Assembly (NCBI GenBank): GCA_963921185.1
Contig: OY992532.1
Span: forward strand, 245,759,579-245,823,578
DNA length: 64,000 nt
Direction of reading: 5' to 3'
Source: Dasysyrphus tricinctus
Lineage: Eukaryota; Arthropoda; Insecta; Diptera; Syrphidae
How positions within the stretch are numbered: position 1 is the first letter of the stretch; every line of letters starts with the position of its first letter. The notes beneath the pieces are model-generated. The model saw only the letters and a program-made list of their open reading frames with translations. It was not told where the DNA came from and did not search any database. Positions 47,324-58,416 of this stretch are shown one piece after another. The position numbers and the translations under genes were made by a program.

Positions 47324-48049
47324 TTTATGTAGTAAATATGTTTTTCCTTACAAAATATACATTTTATTCATCTCTCTCCATCTCACAGACCACATTTTGT
47401 TGCACTGAGTTTCAATCGAACTTTGACATACTTTTTCGAAAATATGATTAAAAATAATAAATTTAAAAAATCAGAACAAATAAGTCTCTTTTGAAAATTT
47501 TTTTTTTTTTAATATTTGAAACCAACAAATATTTTAATTAAAGCTAAATGTGAATTATTTCAATTTTATTCAAATTTCACATTAAGTTTTTTTAAAATGT
47601 CTTTCAAAATCATATTTCCAAAAAGTTCTGTTCGCGATTTAAAGCTTTGTATTCCTTACTTTTCAAAGGAAAGCATATATTTCCAAAGTTGAATTTCAAA
47701 ATGTTATGTTATAATTTTTGAATTTTTAAATTATCTATTTTCAAAAATGTTTCTCAAAATATATCCTTAAATTGTATTTCAAAAATTTTTTGAGTTCTTG
47801 AATTTTTTGCATTCTTAAATTTTCATTTTTTTGTTAATAGATTTCAAAAATATCTGTTCTTATGGTGCTCAAAATTAAGCATTTCTAACCTTTCATCTAA
47901 CATTTCTTAAAATATCTCTTAAATTCCATTTTCAACTCAGGCTTTTGAAACATGTCGATTTCTAAAATCAAATTTCAACATTTTGTGTTTTTACCGAGCA
48001 AATTCTGGGGAAGTTTTTCTTCCAGGACTCTACTCCTGTTTTTATTTTT
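47324..48049. other. AT-rich, TTTCAAAAT-word-rich spacer
   Basis: TTTCAAAA(T/A) and TTCTTAAAT words recur through 47500-48000. It resembles the other degenerate word arrays but no period is clear. No gene is seen. Confidence 0.4.
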
Positions 48050-48608
48050 GGGGGTGCTGACTCCAAATCTGAGGTTTGCGACTGAAATTTCGTGACGCAA
48101 AATGGAAAAAAGCAAACAAAATTATGCAAAAATGCATTTTTTTTGGAAGCTTATCTCTTATACTTATGAGTTTCGAATATTACTTAAGGTATTTGAAAGA
48201 TTCAAAAAGAATTTCGAAGGAAAATATTCAAACTTCAGAATATCTATGAAAATTTATTTGTCAACAAAATTACGTCAAGATTACATTAGTACCCCAAATT
48301 TGCATAAAAAACGCACTTTTTTCAAAATTGAATATCTCAAAAACGTGAAGTGCAACAGCAAGTTTTTTAGTCCACATTCAAATTGAGCGCATCAAAGACC
48401 ATCAGAAAAGTATTTTTTGGTCAACAGTTAAAATTTTATCACACAAACTAATTAATGTCCAAGTGTTTTCGAGTGGATTTTCGGAAATAGTAAATAAACG
48501 CCAATTTTTAATTCAATTGATTTTAACTTCATTTTTAGTATTTTTTTTTTGTCTGTTTTACGTCACGAAAGTCTAGTTGCATGTCTCAGATTCAGATTCA
48601 GCACCCCC
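48050..48608. mobile_element. 559-bp element with GGGGGTGCTGA ends
   Basis: The plus-strand left end GGGGGTGCTGACTCCAAATC then TGAGGTTTGCGACTGAAATT is mirrored at the right, whose minus strand reads GGGGGTGCTGAATCTGAATC then TGAGACATGCAACT, followed on both sides by TTTCGTGACG(C/T)AAAA. The terminal inverted repeats therefore run about 50 bp with several mismatches. The interior includes ATGCAAAAATGCATTTTTTT. A rearranged relative lies at 17265-17700. No target-site duplication is evident, and a 94-codon internal frame is not recognisable. Confidence 0.75.
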
Positions 48609-51600
48609 GGAAACATAATTGAGAAATAAAATCAAAATAACTCCACAATTTGCCAGCTGAAAGCCCTTTTGTGTCCAAATTAACTGGGATTGCCAGTTTT
48701 TCAAGTTTTAAAAAAATTCCTATTTCCAATCTTTCAAATTGAATTTTCAAATAAATTTAATTCCAAAATCAAATTAACAAAAGTGCTTTCCTCGTTTCTC
48801 AATTCAGATATTAAAAAAAACATGACTTTCCTTAATCGAGTTTCTATAAGTTTTGCACAAAAAATTTTCAATACTCCATTTCTTATTTTGTTTTCGAAAT
48901 ATTGCTTATTTCAAAAATTGAGTTCTTCTATTTTGTATTCTCTAAATGAAAATAATAATTATTATTTATATAAATTCAATTAGAAAAAAAAAAAACAAAA
49001 ATATTAAAAATTTTAACTTCAAAAACAAGTAACTAAAGAATTATAGTAATTGAGAGATAACTAATTTTTAAATATAAAGTCTCTTCATGGATGTGATTAA
49101 AAATTATCAAAAAAATATTCAGCAGCTTAAAAACTCCTAAAATTTTTCAGGGTGAGTTCAGAAAGAAGAATGCCGTGTAATTACCTGAAGAAATATAAAC
49201 CTGTACCGAGAAAACTTTCAAAATCACTCACTTTTATCAAAAATTAGTTTTGTAAGTTTACAATTTCTTAATCATTTTGTAAAAAGATATTAACAAAACC
49301 ATTATGATTAAGTTTTTACTAATATACCTTATATACTTCAGAACAAAGCTTAGGACTTGCAAAAAATTATCAACCAACCTGTTTTCGAGATATTGAATTT
49401 TCAAAAAATCTTTTTTTTTTTTTGACTAAAATTAATTAACTAATTTTTTAAACGTTTGAGGAGCTCCTGATTTGAGGTTGCCAAATCTACCAACCAAAAA
49501 AAAATAGATTTTGACTCTGAAAATTAATTTATCTTATTTTGCACTTTTTGACCGATATTTTGCTATTACTATGTAGATATCTGCCTACCCGAATCAGAAC
49601 AAGCACCCGGTTGAAGAAGCTTGGTTTCTTGCATTTTTTTTTTCAAACGGAACAGGTCATACAAGTAGACCAAGCTAACTTTTAAAATAAAAAAAATGTA
49701 TGGTTATGGCTTTAAAAAAATAATGTCCTATCCCTTGTAATTCAATTTGAAAATATTTTCCCACAATAATGAACGAACTGTTACATACCTTCCATCTAGA
49801 AAGTTCAAAGAAGATTACTTTAGTTATTTAGATTGAGAGATGCAAATTTCAAGTGCCTGCATTTCGACGAGAATCAAGTAGACAATCGATATTTCCAGAA
49901 CTTTAAAGTCCAACTCTTCCTCTGCTATAAATGCAGGTATGTACCTATATTTTGATGATTGATACATGGACCAAATTTGTCTGGGACTCTTAACATTTCA
50001 GTTGATAATTTAAATGCAGACAATAAAAAAGGAACTACCCCAATGTACCATTTTATATCTTATTCTTTATTTTTATTTTCAAGAATTTTCAGAGTATTCC
50101 AACTAGAAAATATATAAAATAAAGTACATTTGGACTTTATAACAACGAAAGAAGAATTCGCATACATATCTACCATTTATTCGACTTGATCCTTCTGCAA
50201 CTGAAAGCTCATCTCAAGTCATACTATAGCAAAAATTTTCAATTACTTTTTCTCTAAGGGCAGGCGTTGGCGCTGGCTCCCGCCTTCCCTGCAAGATTGT
50301 CCTCTATATCTCGCCGATGTGGCACTCTATAAGCATCGCGCATCGCCTTCTAGTTCGTAGAGTGTAGGTTCGGTGTATTTTATTTTTTTTTTGCCAGCAT
50401 GCAGTCATCTGCAAATAATGATGTATCCTTGTATCCTTCTTTTCCGTTGCGATCCTGCTTCTGGAACGGGATTCTTCCATTTTTGTTTTGTATATATTTT
50501 TTGTCTGCCATTTGAAAAAGAAATGAAATGGTGGGAGAAAAAGACGAATAACAGGAACATAGAGTTCGCCATAACCTATTTGCGAAATGATTGTATGTTC
50601 TACTCGTTTCATGTTTGCTTGGGGAGCTTCACTTCACCCTCGGGTTTTTTTTATACACATTCACATCATACCTATAGCCGGCTGGTCTGGTAGAGTCATA
50701 GTCACACAGTCAGTCCTCAATCCTCCTCCTATAAAAGCAAAGTGAATGTCCTTTGTTCGTTTTCGTGCCCTTGCCAGGGTTCGCACATTTGACTTGTACT
50801 CATACTTGTACAACCGCGCAAAATGGTTGCGGATTTTTTTTTTTTTTTTTGTATTTCATTCGGGCTTTCGTTTTTCATTTTCCAAAGGCAAGTTCAAGCT
50901 CGGCGCTGCTAGATAGTCCCATAGAGATACATATGTGTTGGGTGTGTGTGTGTAAGTCTCTAGGAGGTTGATTCCTCTTGCCTCAAACTTCTTGCTCGAT
51001 TTATTGGGGTGACATATGGCACTGCCATTATGGATGATTGTAGCGCATAGCAATATGACAACGGCTATGATGACGACTATTTCAAATGAGACTACATCGA
51101 ATGGCGGGCGGCATTGCGTATAGAGTCAATGTCGTAGTCGTCGACTGCATCAGGACAGAAGTTCACTCTCGGTCTCATACGAAAATTTAACCGTTAACCC
51201 CTGCCAGTGACACAAATAATTGTCAGTGGGTGAGAAAGCAGTTTGGAGGTGGGGGTGGTTTTGTGTTTCTTTATTTTCCTATGCATACGCGTCCCGCATA
51301 GAGATCCAGATAAGAAAAAAATCAATAAAAAGTTTGAGCTAAACATTTTGCGTTGTCTAGCATTCAGGTTTTTGGGAGGTTGCTTATGATGAATAAAATA
51401 GAAACTGTTGGATCTATTGGGGAACTTTAATCCAACACAGAAGGTTCAAATATAACTCAATTTGTAAATCTTATAAACTGAAAGGTAACTATGTATGTAT
51501 TTTAATAAGATGTCAGCCGTTTTCAAAAAATCATTTGTGTCAAAAAATCATGTTTGGAAAATGTCCTTAAATAGAAACTCCAAAAGACTTCTTTATTGAT

Positions 51601-51941
51601 TGAAAATGCCAACCTATCTGCACTAGCACTGTTTTCGATATATGTACATAGGTCAATTTTCCCAAATAAAGTCAATTGGTCGGTTCGGAATAAAGACAGC
51701 ACATCAGCTGAACAAAAAGTCGCATTTTTTCAAAATAAGCCAAGGCAATTACCAAAATGCAAAACTGAATTTTTACTCACCTCTTCAGATAATATCAAAA
51801 CCACACAAAAGAGTTCGATGTTCTAAATATTGAAGAAAATCCTGAGAAGGTATATTTTTTTTTTCTGCATACCAAATTGCAATTTTTGCTCAAAAGTTTT
51901 ACAAATTAAGTATATCGTTTTTTTCTTCCAAACCGAAAATA
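48609..51941. other. no gene seen; less AT-rich patch at 50200-51300
   Basis: The patch includes a TATA-like CTATAAAAGC at 50730-50739, a TGTCCTTT at 50747 and a (GT)n run at 50940-50953. Opposite-strand frames of 102 and 106 codons overlap and exclude each other. It may be regulatory or promoter sequence, but no transcription unit can be defined. Confidence 0.3.
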
Positions 51942-52172
51942 GACGGTGTTCGTACGAGCTTCACGTAAGGCCACTCATTTTAACTTCTCTCTTTCTAATC
52001 TAATTCCTATTTATTGGAAGGAAAGAGATAGCGAAGTGAGGCAGACGCTTTCAAAAAATTAAAAAACTTCAGCCTCACTTGGCCATCTCTGTCTTTCTAA
52101 GAGATGAGAGTGAGATACAAATTAGAGACGTCAAAATGAGTCGCCTCACGTGAGCCTCGTATGAACACCGTC
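51942..52172. mobile_element. 231-bp foldback MITE with GACGGTGTTC ends
   Basis: The left arm GACGGTGTTCGTACGAGCTT then CACGT..GGC.ACTCATTTTAAC is mirrored by the right end, whose minus strand reads GACGGTGTTCATACGAGGCT then CACGTGAGGCGACTCATTTTGAC. Matching continues with CTCTC and GAGATGGC/GAGATAGCGAAGTGAGGC inside. ATA flanks both sides, a possible 3-bp target duplication. It is non-coding and almost entirely arm, so it can fold over nearly its full length. Confidence 0.85.
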
Positions 52173-52197
52173 ATATATTCGAAAACTGTGTTCTTAA

Positions 52198-52621
52198 GGC
52201 CCCTGTTCGAGTTGATTTTACTTGTCTCCGGGCTGGTTCGAGTATCAATTTTTTGGTGTCACTAAAGGAAAATTTGGTCTCACCGAAATCAAAAGGACTT
52301 TGATATTTTTCGATGTTCAAGGGCGTGGCTTCTTGTCTGTCGTACCAGATTCGACAGTTTACGGACCGGTTTCGTATGTTTACTCGAACATTTTATTTAA
52401 TTTTTAAATTTAAATTTTCAAATTTTAGAAATAAAAAAGAAATATGTCAAATATCCTGAACAAAAAATAAAATAAATGTGACAGTGAATTATATGATTGA
52501 CATATATGTAAGTCGTAAGAATAATAAAGTTCGAGTAGTTTGGTCTCAGCTTGGTTTCATTGTCTGCGGAGTTTAGTCGAACTATGTTCACTTGTACCAC
52601 GTTCGAGTGTCTCCAGGGCCC
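52198..52621. mobile_element. candidate TTAA-flanked MITE (424 bp)
   Basis: TTAA at 52194-52197 and 52622-52625 flanks termini GGCCCCTG (left) and GGGCCCTG (right, minus strand). TTCGAGT-type words lie near both ends (52208 and 52602) and recur at 52390 and 52531. TTAA flanks are typical of piggyBac insertion. The terminal match is short, so the assignment is tentative. Confidence 0.45.
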
Positions 52622-52731
52622 TTAAAAATCGGTTTGACACTTTCTAGTTCGAAAGCGTCAAAATGTAAAATTGACTTTGATTTGACGTTTTTGAAAACGG
52701 CTGTCGTGATATTCGAGACCCATTTAATAAA

Positions 52732-52900
52732 TAGGCGTGTTCAGGAAAATGATATCTCCGACGGCTCAGTGTCAAAAACTGAGCAAGCGAATCCAATAGT
52801 TTCTTTCCTCAGTTATTTGACAGCGAAAATTCTGAGGAATCCTGTTCACGAGACTGAGATTGCTGAGGGCTCTGAGATCTCATTTTCCTGAACTCACCTA
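52732..52900. mobile_element. 169-bp MITE, copy A1 (TTCAGGAAAATGA ends)
   Basis: The ends GTTCAGGAAAATGA(T/G)ATCTC are mirrored (52739-52758 and 52874-52893), and the match can be extended outward to TAGG(C/T)G. A second copy with matching interior (ATCCAATAGTTTCTTTCCTC, GAATCCTGTTCACGAGA.TGA, GAGATTGCT) lies at 54268-54655. The family is non-coding. Confidence 0.8.
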
Positions 52901-53432
52901 ATGTTTATAAAATCCAATTGTTGCCAACTATGCATATACATACTTAAATAATTCTCTTTTTTTGACATATATTTTCAGATTGGACCTTGATGTCGAAAAC
53001 GATATCTTAAAACTGCAACAAATCTAGCTGTTTCTTATGCTGGCAAAACTAATTCATACGTCAGCTCTTACCAAAACATCTTGTTGTTCCTCAGTTAAGG
53101 GGTTTCAGATTCCATTCAAGACCCAAGAAATATATTTATAAAGTCTTCATGCCTAAAATTCGTAGTTTTGGAAAATATGTGAACAGGCTTAATATTTCTG
53201 TTCATTTACTGTCCAATTTTTACCAAATTTAACAAATTTTAATTTTATGTTTTTGGGCCAAACTTGGTAGAAATTGACAGTTTGAGGATTGTACCCAACG
53301 AGGAACGAATGAAATGTTATTAAAATGACGAAAATTTCATTTAACTCTAAATGAGTATTTTATGGACTTTCACCTCCAATTTAAAACTCCAAAACTACTT
53401 GCAAATTCAAAATCAAACTTTTGCTTGTCCAT

Positions 53433-53638
53433 CTTAAACTCAATGGACCTGAGTAATAGAACCGAATCTATACTTTATAGTCAACTTTAATAATTATATT
53501 CGTAAAAATAAAGCACAAATTTCACCACTAAATGCTTAGAAGCACCTCAAGCTAAGTTTGAAATGATCTAATCTAAGCATTTAAAGTCGACTTTTGCTAG
53601 ATTCTGATCTATTACTCAGGGCCAATGAGTTTCAAGTT
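53433..53638. mobile_element. about 206-bp inverted-repeat MITE
   Basis: CTTAAACTCAATGGACCTGA then GTAATAGA..GAATCTA (53441-53478) is mirrored by TAGATTCTGATCTATTACTC then AGGGCCAATGAGTTTCAAG (53599-53637). Arms of about 39 bp carry a handful of mismatches. No target duplication or coding content is evident. Confidence 0.75.
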
Positions 53639-54267
53639 TCTATGATCACCCAAATTTGCTTCAATCACAATGTGTTATGACGATCTGAAACTCAAATAAA
53701 ATAAACCCTTGAATCTTTTTAAAAACCACCTATTGACCTAGAAAACTTTTTTTTTTCTTAGTACTCCTCTATAAAATTCAAAATTCTAAAATTTCTTCGG
53801 GAAGTTTATTTTATTTTAACTCGAACCCAAAATACAAATTAAATTACGTGGTTTCTGTTCAGAACCTCGGAGAATACTCTTTTGGTACGTTATACTACTC
53901 CATTTTGACTCTTTTTGCTACAAAAACTGCCGATTTTGGAGGCTTACCTGAAAGAACATGCTCGACAATTTTTCAACAAAAAAATTGAAAACAATACAAC
54001 ATGGTTTGTCAAGCGGTTGTTTCTTGTGACTTTGTGACCAATCATCGATCATGAAGTCCTGCAGGTGTTTTTCAACATAACAGAACGATAACGAAAAGCA
54101 CCAACGAACTACATACATATGTAATGTATGAGATGGCTTAATGATTAATATTTTACTTTGAACACAGTTAGAAGCTCAACAAAATACGCCTCTTGTATAC
54201 TATACTATTCCAAGCTCAATTTTGGACTATGTACCTAAGGCTTTTCTTCTTTTGATTTTGAAGTAAT

Positions 54268-54655
54268 ATTATTCCGAAAAATGAGATCTCAGAGACTTCA
54301 GTCAAAAAGTGAGCCAGGGGATCCAATGTTTTTTTGTTTCTTCTCAGTAATTTCACAACAAAATTGAGTAATTTTTCAGAGGAATTCTGTTCACGAGATT
54401 GACCCTGAAACCACACGAGCTAGTATTAGCTAGCCTGCTCGCTAACACATACAAGCCTGAGCAACTGACTGGTCAACTGGCTTGCGTTTTTCGTAGCCAG
54501 TAGTTGTGAAGCCAGTGAGGAGCCAGTAAATTGACAATTAATATGTGTAGCTTACTTGCTAACCAGTACTGGCTAAGTAGCTAACCAGTACTAGCTCGGC
54601 CCCAGGGTGAGATTGCTAAGGTCTCTGAGATATCTCATTTTCCTGAATATGAGTA
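54268..54655. mobile_element. MITE copy A2, interrupted by another insertion
   Basis: This is the sister of 52732-52900. It begins TTCCGAAAAATGAGATCTC and ends GAGATATCTCATTTTCCTGA. Its right third is split by 205 bp of foreign sequence at 54403-54607. Removing that sequence and one TGA restores collinearity with copy A1. Confidence 0.8.
54403..54607. mobile_element. 205-bp nested MITE with CCCTG ends and TGA duplication
   Basis: The left end CCCTGAAACCACACGAGCTA then GTA is mirrored by TACTAGCTCGGCCCCAGGG. TGA occurs immediately on both sides (54400-54402 and 54608-54610), and copy A1 has only one TGA at the equivalent site. A 3-bp duplication is seen with PIF/Harbinger-type elements, though their usual target is TWA. 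The interior carries at least six AGCCAGT/ACCAGT words in both orientations. Confidence 0.85.
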
Positions 54656-54667
54656 ATGCTTCTACTA

Positions 54668-54805
54668 TCACACGACGACTTTGGGGTCATGATTTTTTGT
54701 TTTTCGAAATTAAATGAGTGTGAACTAGAAAAAATATCTGATCTCATCTTTGCACTCATTTAATTTCGAAAACAAGTTACGACTCTAAATTTGTTGTGTA
54801 TAGAA
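54668..54805. mobile_element. 138-bp foldback MITE
   Basis: TTTTCGAAATTAAATGAGTG at 54701-54720 is exactly mirrored by CACTCATTTAATTTCGAAAA at 54753-54772. Outside this, CACGACGACTTTGGGGTCAT is mirrored by TACGACTCTAAATTTGTTGTG with several changes. Only about 32 bp separates the arms. Confidence 0.8.
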
Positions 54806-54808
54806 CAG

Positions 54809-54909
54809 ACTTAGGCCCATTTGCTGATACAACATAAGTGCTTATGTGAAAGTTTAGCCAGAGGAAAATGTAGAACATTTAAATTTTGTATCAACAAACG
54901 GGTCTTAAG
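54809..54909. mobile_element. 101-bp foldback MITE
   Basis: ACTTAGGCCCATTTGCTGAT then ACAA is mirrored by TTGTATCAACAAACGGGTCT then TAAG. It lies 3 bp from the preceding foldback element, and no other sequence separates the two. Confidence 0.75.
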
Positions 54910-56610
54910 CATCAAATAAAAAATAAAAAATTAAAAACAAAATTTAAAATACTTTGACTAAAATATTTGGTTTGTTTTGGGGTCAAAATTCTGTTTTAAG
55001 AACGCTGTATGCTTTGCTTAAATTCTTTGTTTAAAGATTCTCGTTGTAAAAAATTTTGTGAGACCATAATTCTGTATTTTTAAATTTTTAGTTTCTAAAT
55101 TCCATTTGTTGAAAATTTTGTTTCAAAATTCTGTATTAAAAATTCTGCTTTTCAAAATGCTTGTAAGTATGTTGTTATAGAAAAATCGTTTTAATAATGA
55201 CAGAAAGTGCGCACTTTTATAAATTATCAAAAAATTTTTGGTTGACAAAATATTCACAGCATTTTGATAAACATTAGATGGCACTATTTCAAAAGCTAGT
55301 TAAAATAAAAATTGCAAAATAATGTTTTTTGGCTTCCTACTAGAACGCATGTGCATTTCCAAATGTAAATACATATTTGAAAACATTTGATATTGAAGAA
55401 AGTGACAAACCTTAATCAATTTTTCAATCAAATCATAAATATTTCTATGTAAACATATTGTTTAGTCTATGTATATATGTGCATATATATACATACATAA
55501 TACATAATGAATCACTTTTGTTTTTGAATGAATTGTGTTTAAAACAGTGAGAAATCAAATAAATAAACTGCAACAAAGCCATCAATCTGTCAATTTTTCC
55601 ATTTTCATGATCATTTTTGTAACAGAAGAAGTAGACAATTGTGAAATACAGAATTAAGTATTTGCAGAAATTTTGAAATACGGAATTTTTACTTAACAAA
55701 CTTTAAAAATAAAGAATTTTTGATAAAATGCAGAAATACGGACAGTAAAAGTTTTAAAGACCCCTATTTTGACCCACTGTATTTTCCTAATTTGAAAACA
55801 AATTAACAAAAACTAATCCTTAATTATTTTTCAGCTTCTTTAGACAAATTTGGAGAAAATATCTAGAATATTTGCCAAAAAAAGCTGTGAAAAAATTTAC
55901 TAGCTAGTAGGTTTTTGAAAAATTCCAAAACCAAAATTACATTTTATTTTTAATCAGTCTTCTTTAAATATAAAAATACAAATTCAAAAATACAAATATT
56001 AATCAAAGGAAAAAAATTCTTCATCCAGAATACGAAATAAAATGCAAGATTATATGCAAATTTTAAAAGAAGGAAAACAAATTATTTTTCTTGATTTTCA
56101 CATTCAATATTTTAAAATCATACGACTTTAATAATTATAATAAAATCCGGAACCTGTAAAATGAATAATCAAAATTTAAAGCTCTCAAAAAATAGACATC
56201 TTGAAAATCCCCTTTGTGGATCGAATCAATTCGAAAAACAGATTGACCAACTCAAACACTAATTGCCAACAAAAAAAATACTAAAAAATAGAAAAAATTC
56301 AATTTATTGATAGCTCAAGACCAAAAACAATCATCAATAATGATTCAGTAATTTAATTTTAAAATGTTTAAGAAATTGGATTCCTATTGAAGCATAAGAG
56401 CTAATTTTAACTCAAGGTGGAAGCTATACACAAAACCAAAATGCCTAAAACACTTCTCTGAGAAAAATATAAATTTAAAAAACAAGAACATAATTCCAAA
56501 ACTGCATCCTGTTTACACTTTCAACAGCATCGTAATTTCATGAGGAGTGTAAGAAAAAACATCAAGAACCACGTATTACAGTAGTGACCGCAAATAATTC
56601 TTTTTAGCTA
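54910..56610. other. AT-rich, with AAATTCTG words; no gene
   Basis: CAAAATTCTGTTTTAA, CATAATTCTGTATTTT, TCAAAATTCTGTATTAA and AAATTCTGCTTT lie between 54985 and 55160. They belong to the same dispersed word family as 7600-7680. The rest shows nothing supportable. Confidence 0.4.
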
Positions 56611-57459
56611 CAGTGCGACTTCGTTCAAAGCAATACTAATACAAAATCAGGCCAAATCGTTAAATAAGGTAGTTGCAATAACTGAGTAAAATATATTAAT
56701 TTGGAAATTACTTTAAAAGTAAAATACAGTAGACGCTTGATTTAGTGAATCTCAAAATAGTGAACTATCCACAATAGTGAACACACAAAAATTTTAAGAA
56801 AATTTATTTTGTATAAAAAGCATTAAGCATTGCTTGAGAATGCCGAGGAATTATTTCTGTTTTTGTATTAAGCCTGATTGAAAGCATTGCTTAGCGCTAA
56901 AATAAATGTAAAAACATTCACCTCGAAAAAATGTGCATTTTCGATCAAATTAATCCTTAGAAAGTCTTTTAAAACTTCCGCTCGAAAAGTGAACAATCTC
57001 GAAAGGGTGAACAGGTCTGGTATTTATTAGTTCACTATTTCGAGTGCCTTCTGTATAATATTTTTATTCTATTAAGGTTGACTTGTATATATATCAAAGA
57101 TCAATTTTGCCGATGCTGCTGGACTTCATTTTGTAAAAAATTTTGATTGAAAAAACCCTTGGCTATAATTTACTATTATCACTGGAACGTATATCCGACC
57201 ACCGGAAAAAAAAAACCGAACCGACGACGCAACGTGACGGTCACAAATTGACATTATAACAATTTCTTTAAAACAGTTGACTACCTAGACATATAGAAAA
57301 AGTTTCTTAAAAAGAAATGATATACAAATTTCAAAGGAAAAAAAATCAATAAATTAAAAGTTGCAATAGCAATGCTAAATCACATTTTTTTTTTTAAGTA
57401 TCAATTACAGACTGAACAATGTTAATATTTTAAGTGTTGCTTTTATCGAGGTCACACTG
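56611..57459. mobile_element. pogo/Tc1-mariner-like element interrupted by a second one
   Basis: The left terminus CAGTGCGACTTCGTTCAAAG then CAA is mirrored by the right terminus, whose minus strand reads CAGTGTGACCTCGATAAAAG then CAA. TA flanks both ends (56609-56610 and 57460-57461). CAGTG..ACTTCGTT.AAAGCAA with TA targets is typical of pogo/Tigger-like elements. Without the nested 327-bp element the host is about 520 bp and non-coding. Confidence 0.7.
56727..57053. mobile_element. nested 327-bp pogo-like MITE
   Basis: The left end CAGTAGACGCTTGATTTAGT then GAA is mirrored by TTCACTATTTCGAGTGCCTT then CTG at 57031-57053. TA flanks both sides. Internal words TAGTGAAC and AAAGTGAACA repeat the end motif, and AAGCATT(A/G)AGCATTGCTT and AAGCATTGCTTAGCG form an internal repeat. 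No transposase remains. Confidence 0.8.
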
Positions 57460-58416
57460 TAGTTATTTGCAGTACTATTTCATTACCAACAAAAGTCAAA
57501 AACATCGTGCAGATGCAGTTGAGTGCCTGTTAGACAACGAATAGTTCGAAGATAATGTACAAAATTTATCAAATAAGTCGATTCCAAGGTGGCTGTTCAC
57601 ATAACTTGGAAATTTCTAAGTCCACATTCTGGAGAATTTTGCGTACAAATCCTGGCCTAAATTCTTAGATTCAATTAAATAAATTCAAGTTCCGAAGATA
57701 GCAGTGCTTTAAAATTAACTCCTTGTTATATGTGACTACAATTTAAAATGTTTGGTAACCAAATTCGAATGGACAACTTAAATGAACAATTAGATAATAC
57801 CAATATACTATACGTCCATTATAGTGTGTGGAAGCACCTGTGACCGTAAATTTTAAATTGCACACAAGAACTGGACTTTTTGCAGACATCAACTTGGCGA
57901 ATGAATGGATAGATTAAAAATCCCTTAAACATGGATTAAATATATTTCCCTCAAATTTCCAAAAATATAAAATTCACCTCCATCAAACTTCATCGTGACT
58001 AATATGGCAAATTATTATTTTTTATTTTTGACTATTTACCCTTCAAATCTTGATTTATAGATAGTTCTGAGGAGCTTGCTATACTTCTGAACTTTCTTTT
58101 ACAAAAATAGTGACAAAAGAATTTCCCTCCTTTAATTGAGATGGCGAAATCTCGGATCCCAATTAAACGTTTCTTGTAAATAAATCATCTTTAAAAAATA
58201 AAAAAAATTAAATCATCTTAAAAATTAATTAAAAGTTTTAAAAAACCGCAAAGACAATATCAACAACAAAAAATAAAAACAAAAATCACAATGCAAGGAA
58301 GCAAATGAAAAGCTTTTGCAAAGTTAAGGCAAAATAATGTCTATTCGCGTACTTTCCAAGACCAGGAATTTCTACAAATTTAACACAAAGTTCTGTCAAA
58401 ATTCATAATATATGTA
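57460..58416. other. no gene seen
   Basis: AT-rich spacer between two transposons. Confidence 0.45.

Noticed and set aside
50304..50693. Overlapping 102- and 106-codon frames on opposite strands
   Set aside because: Mutually exclusive, with no domain. The nearby TATAAAAG word alone does not define a promoter.
53209..53281. Small inverted repeat CTGTCCAATTTTTACCAA with its mirror
   Set aside because: Short, with several mismatches and AT-rich. Too weak to list as an element.
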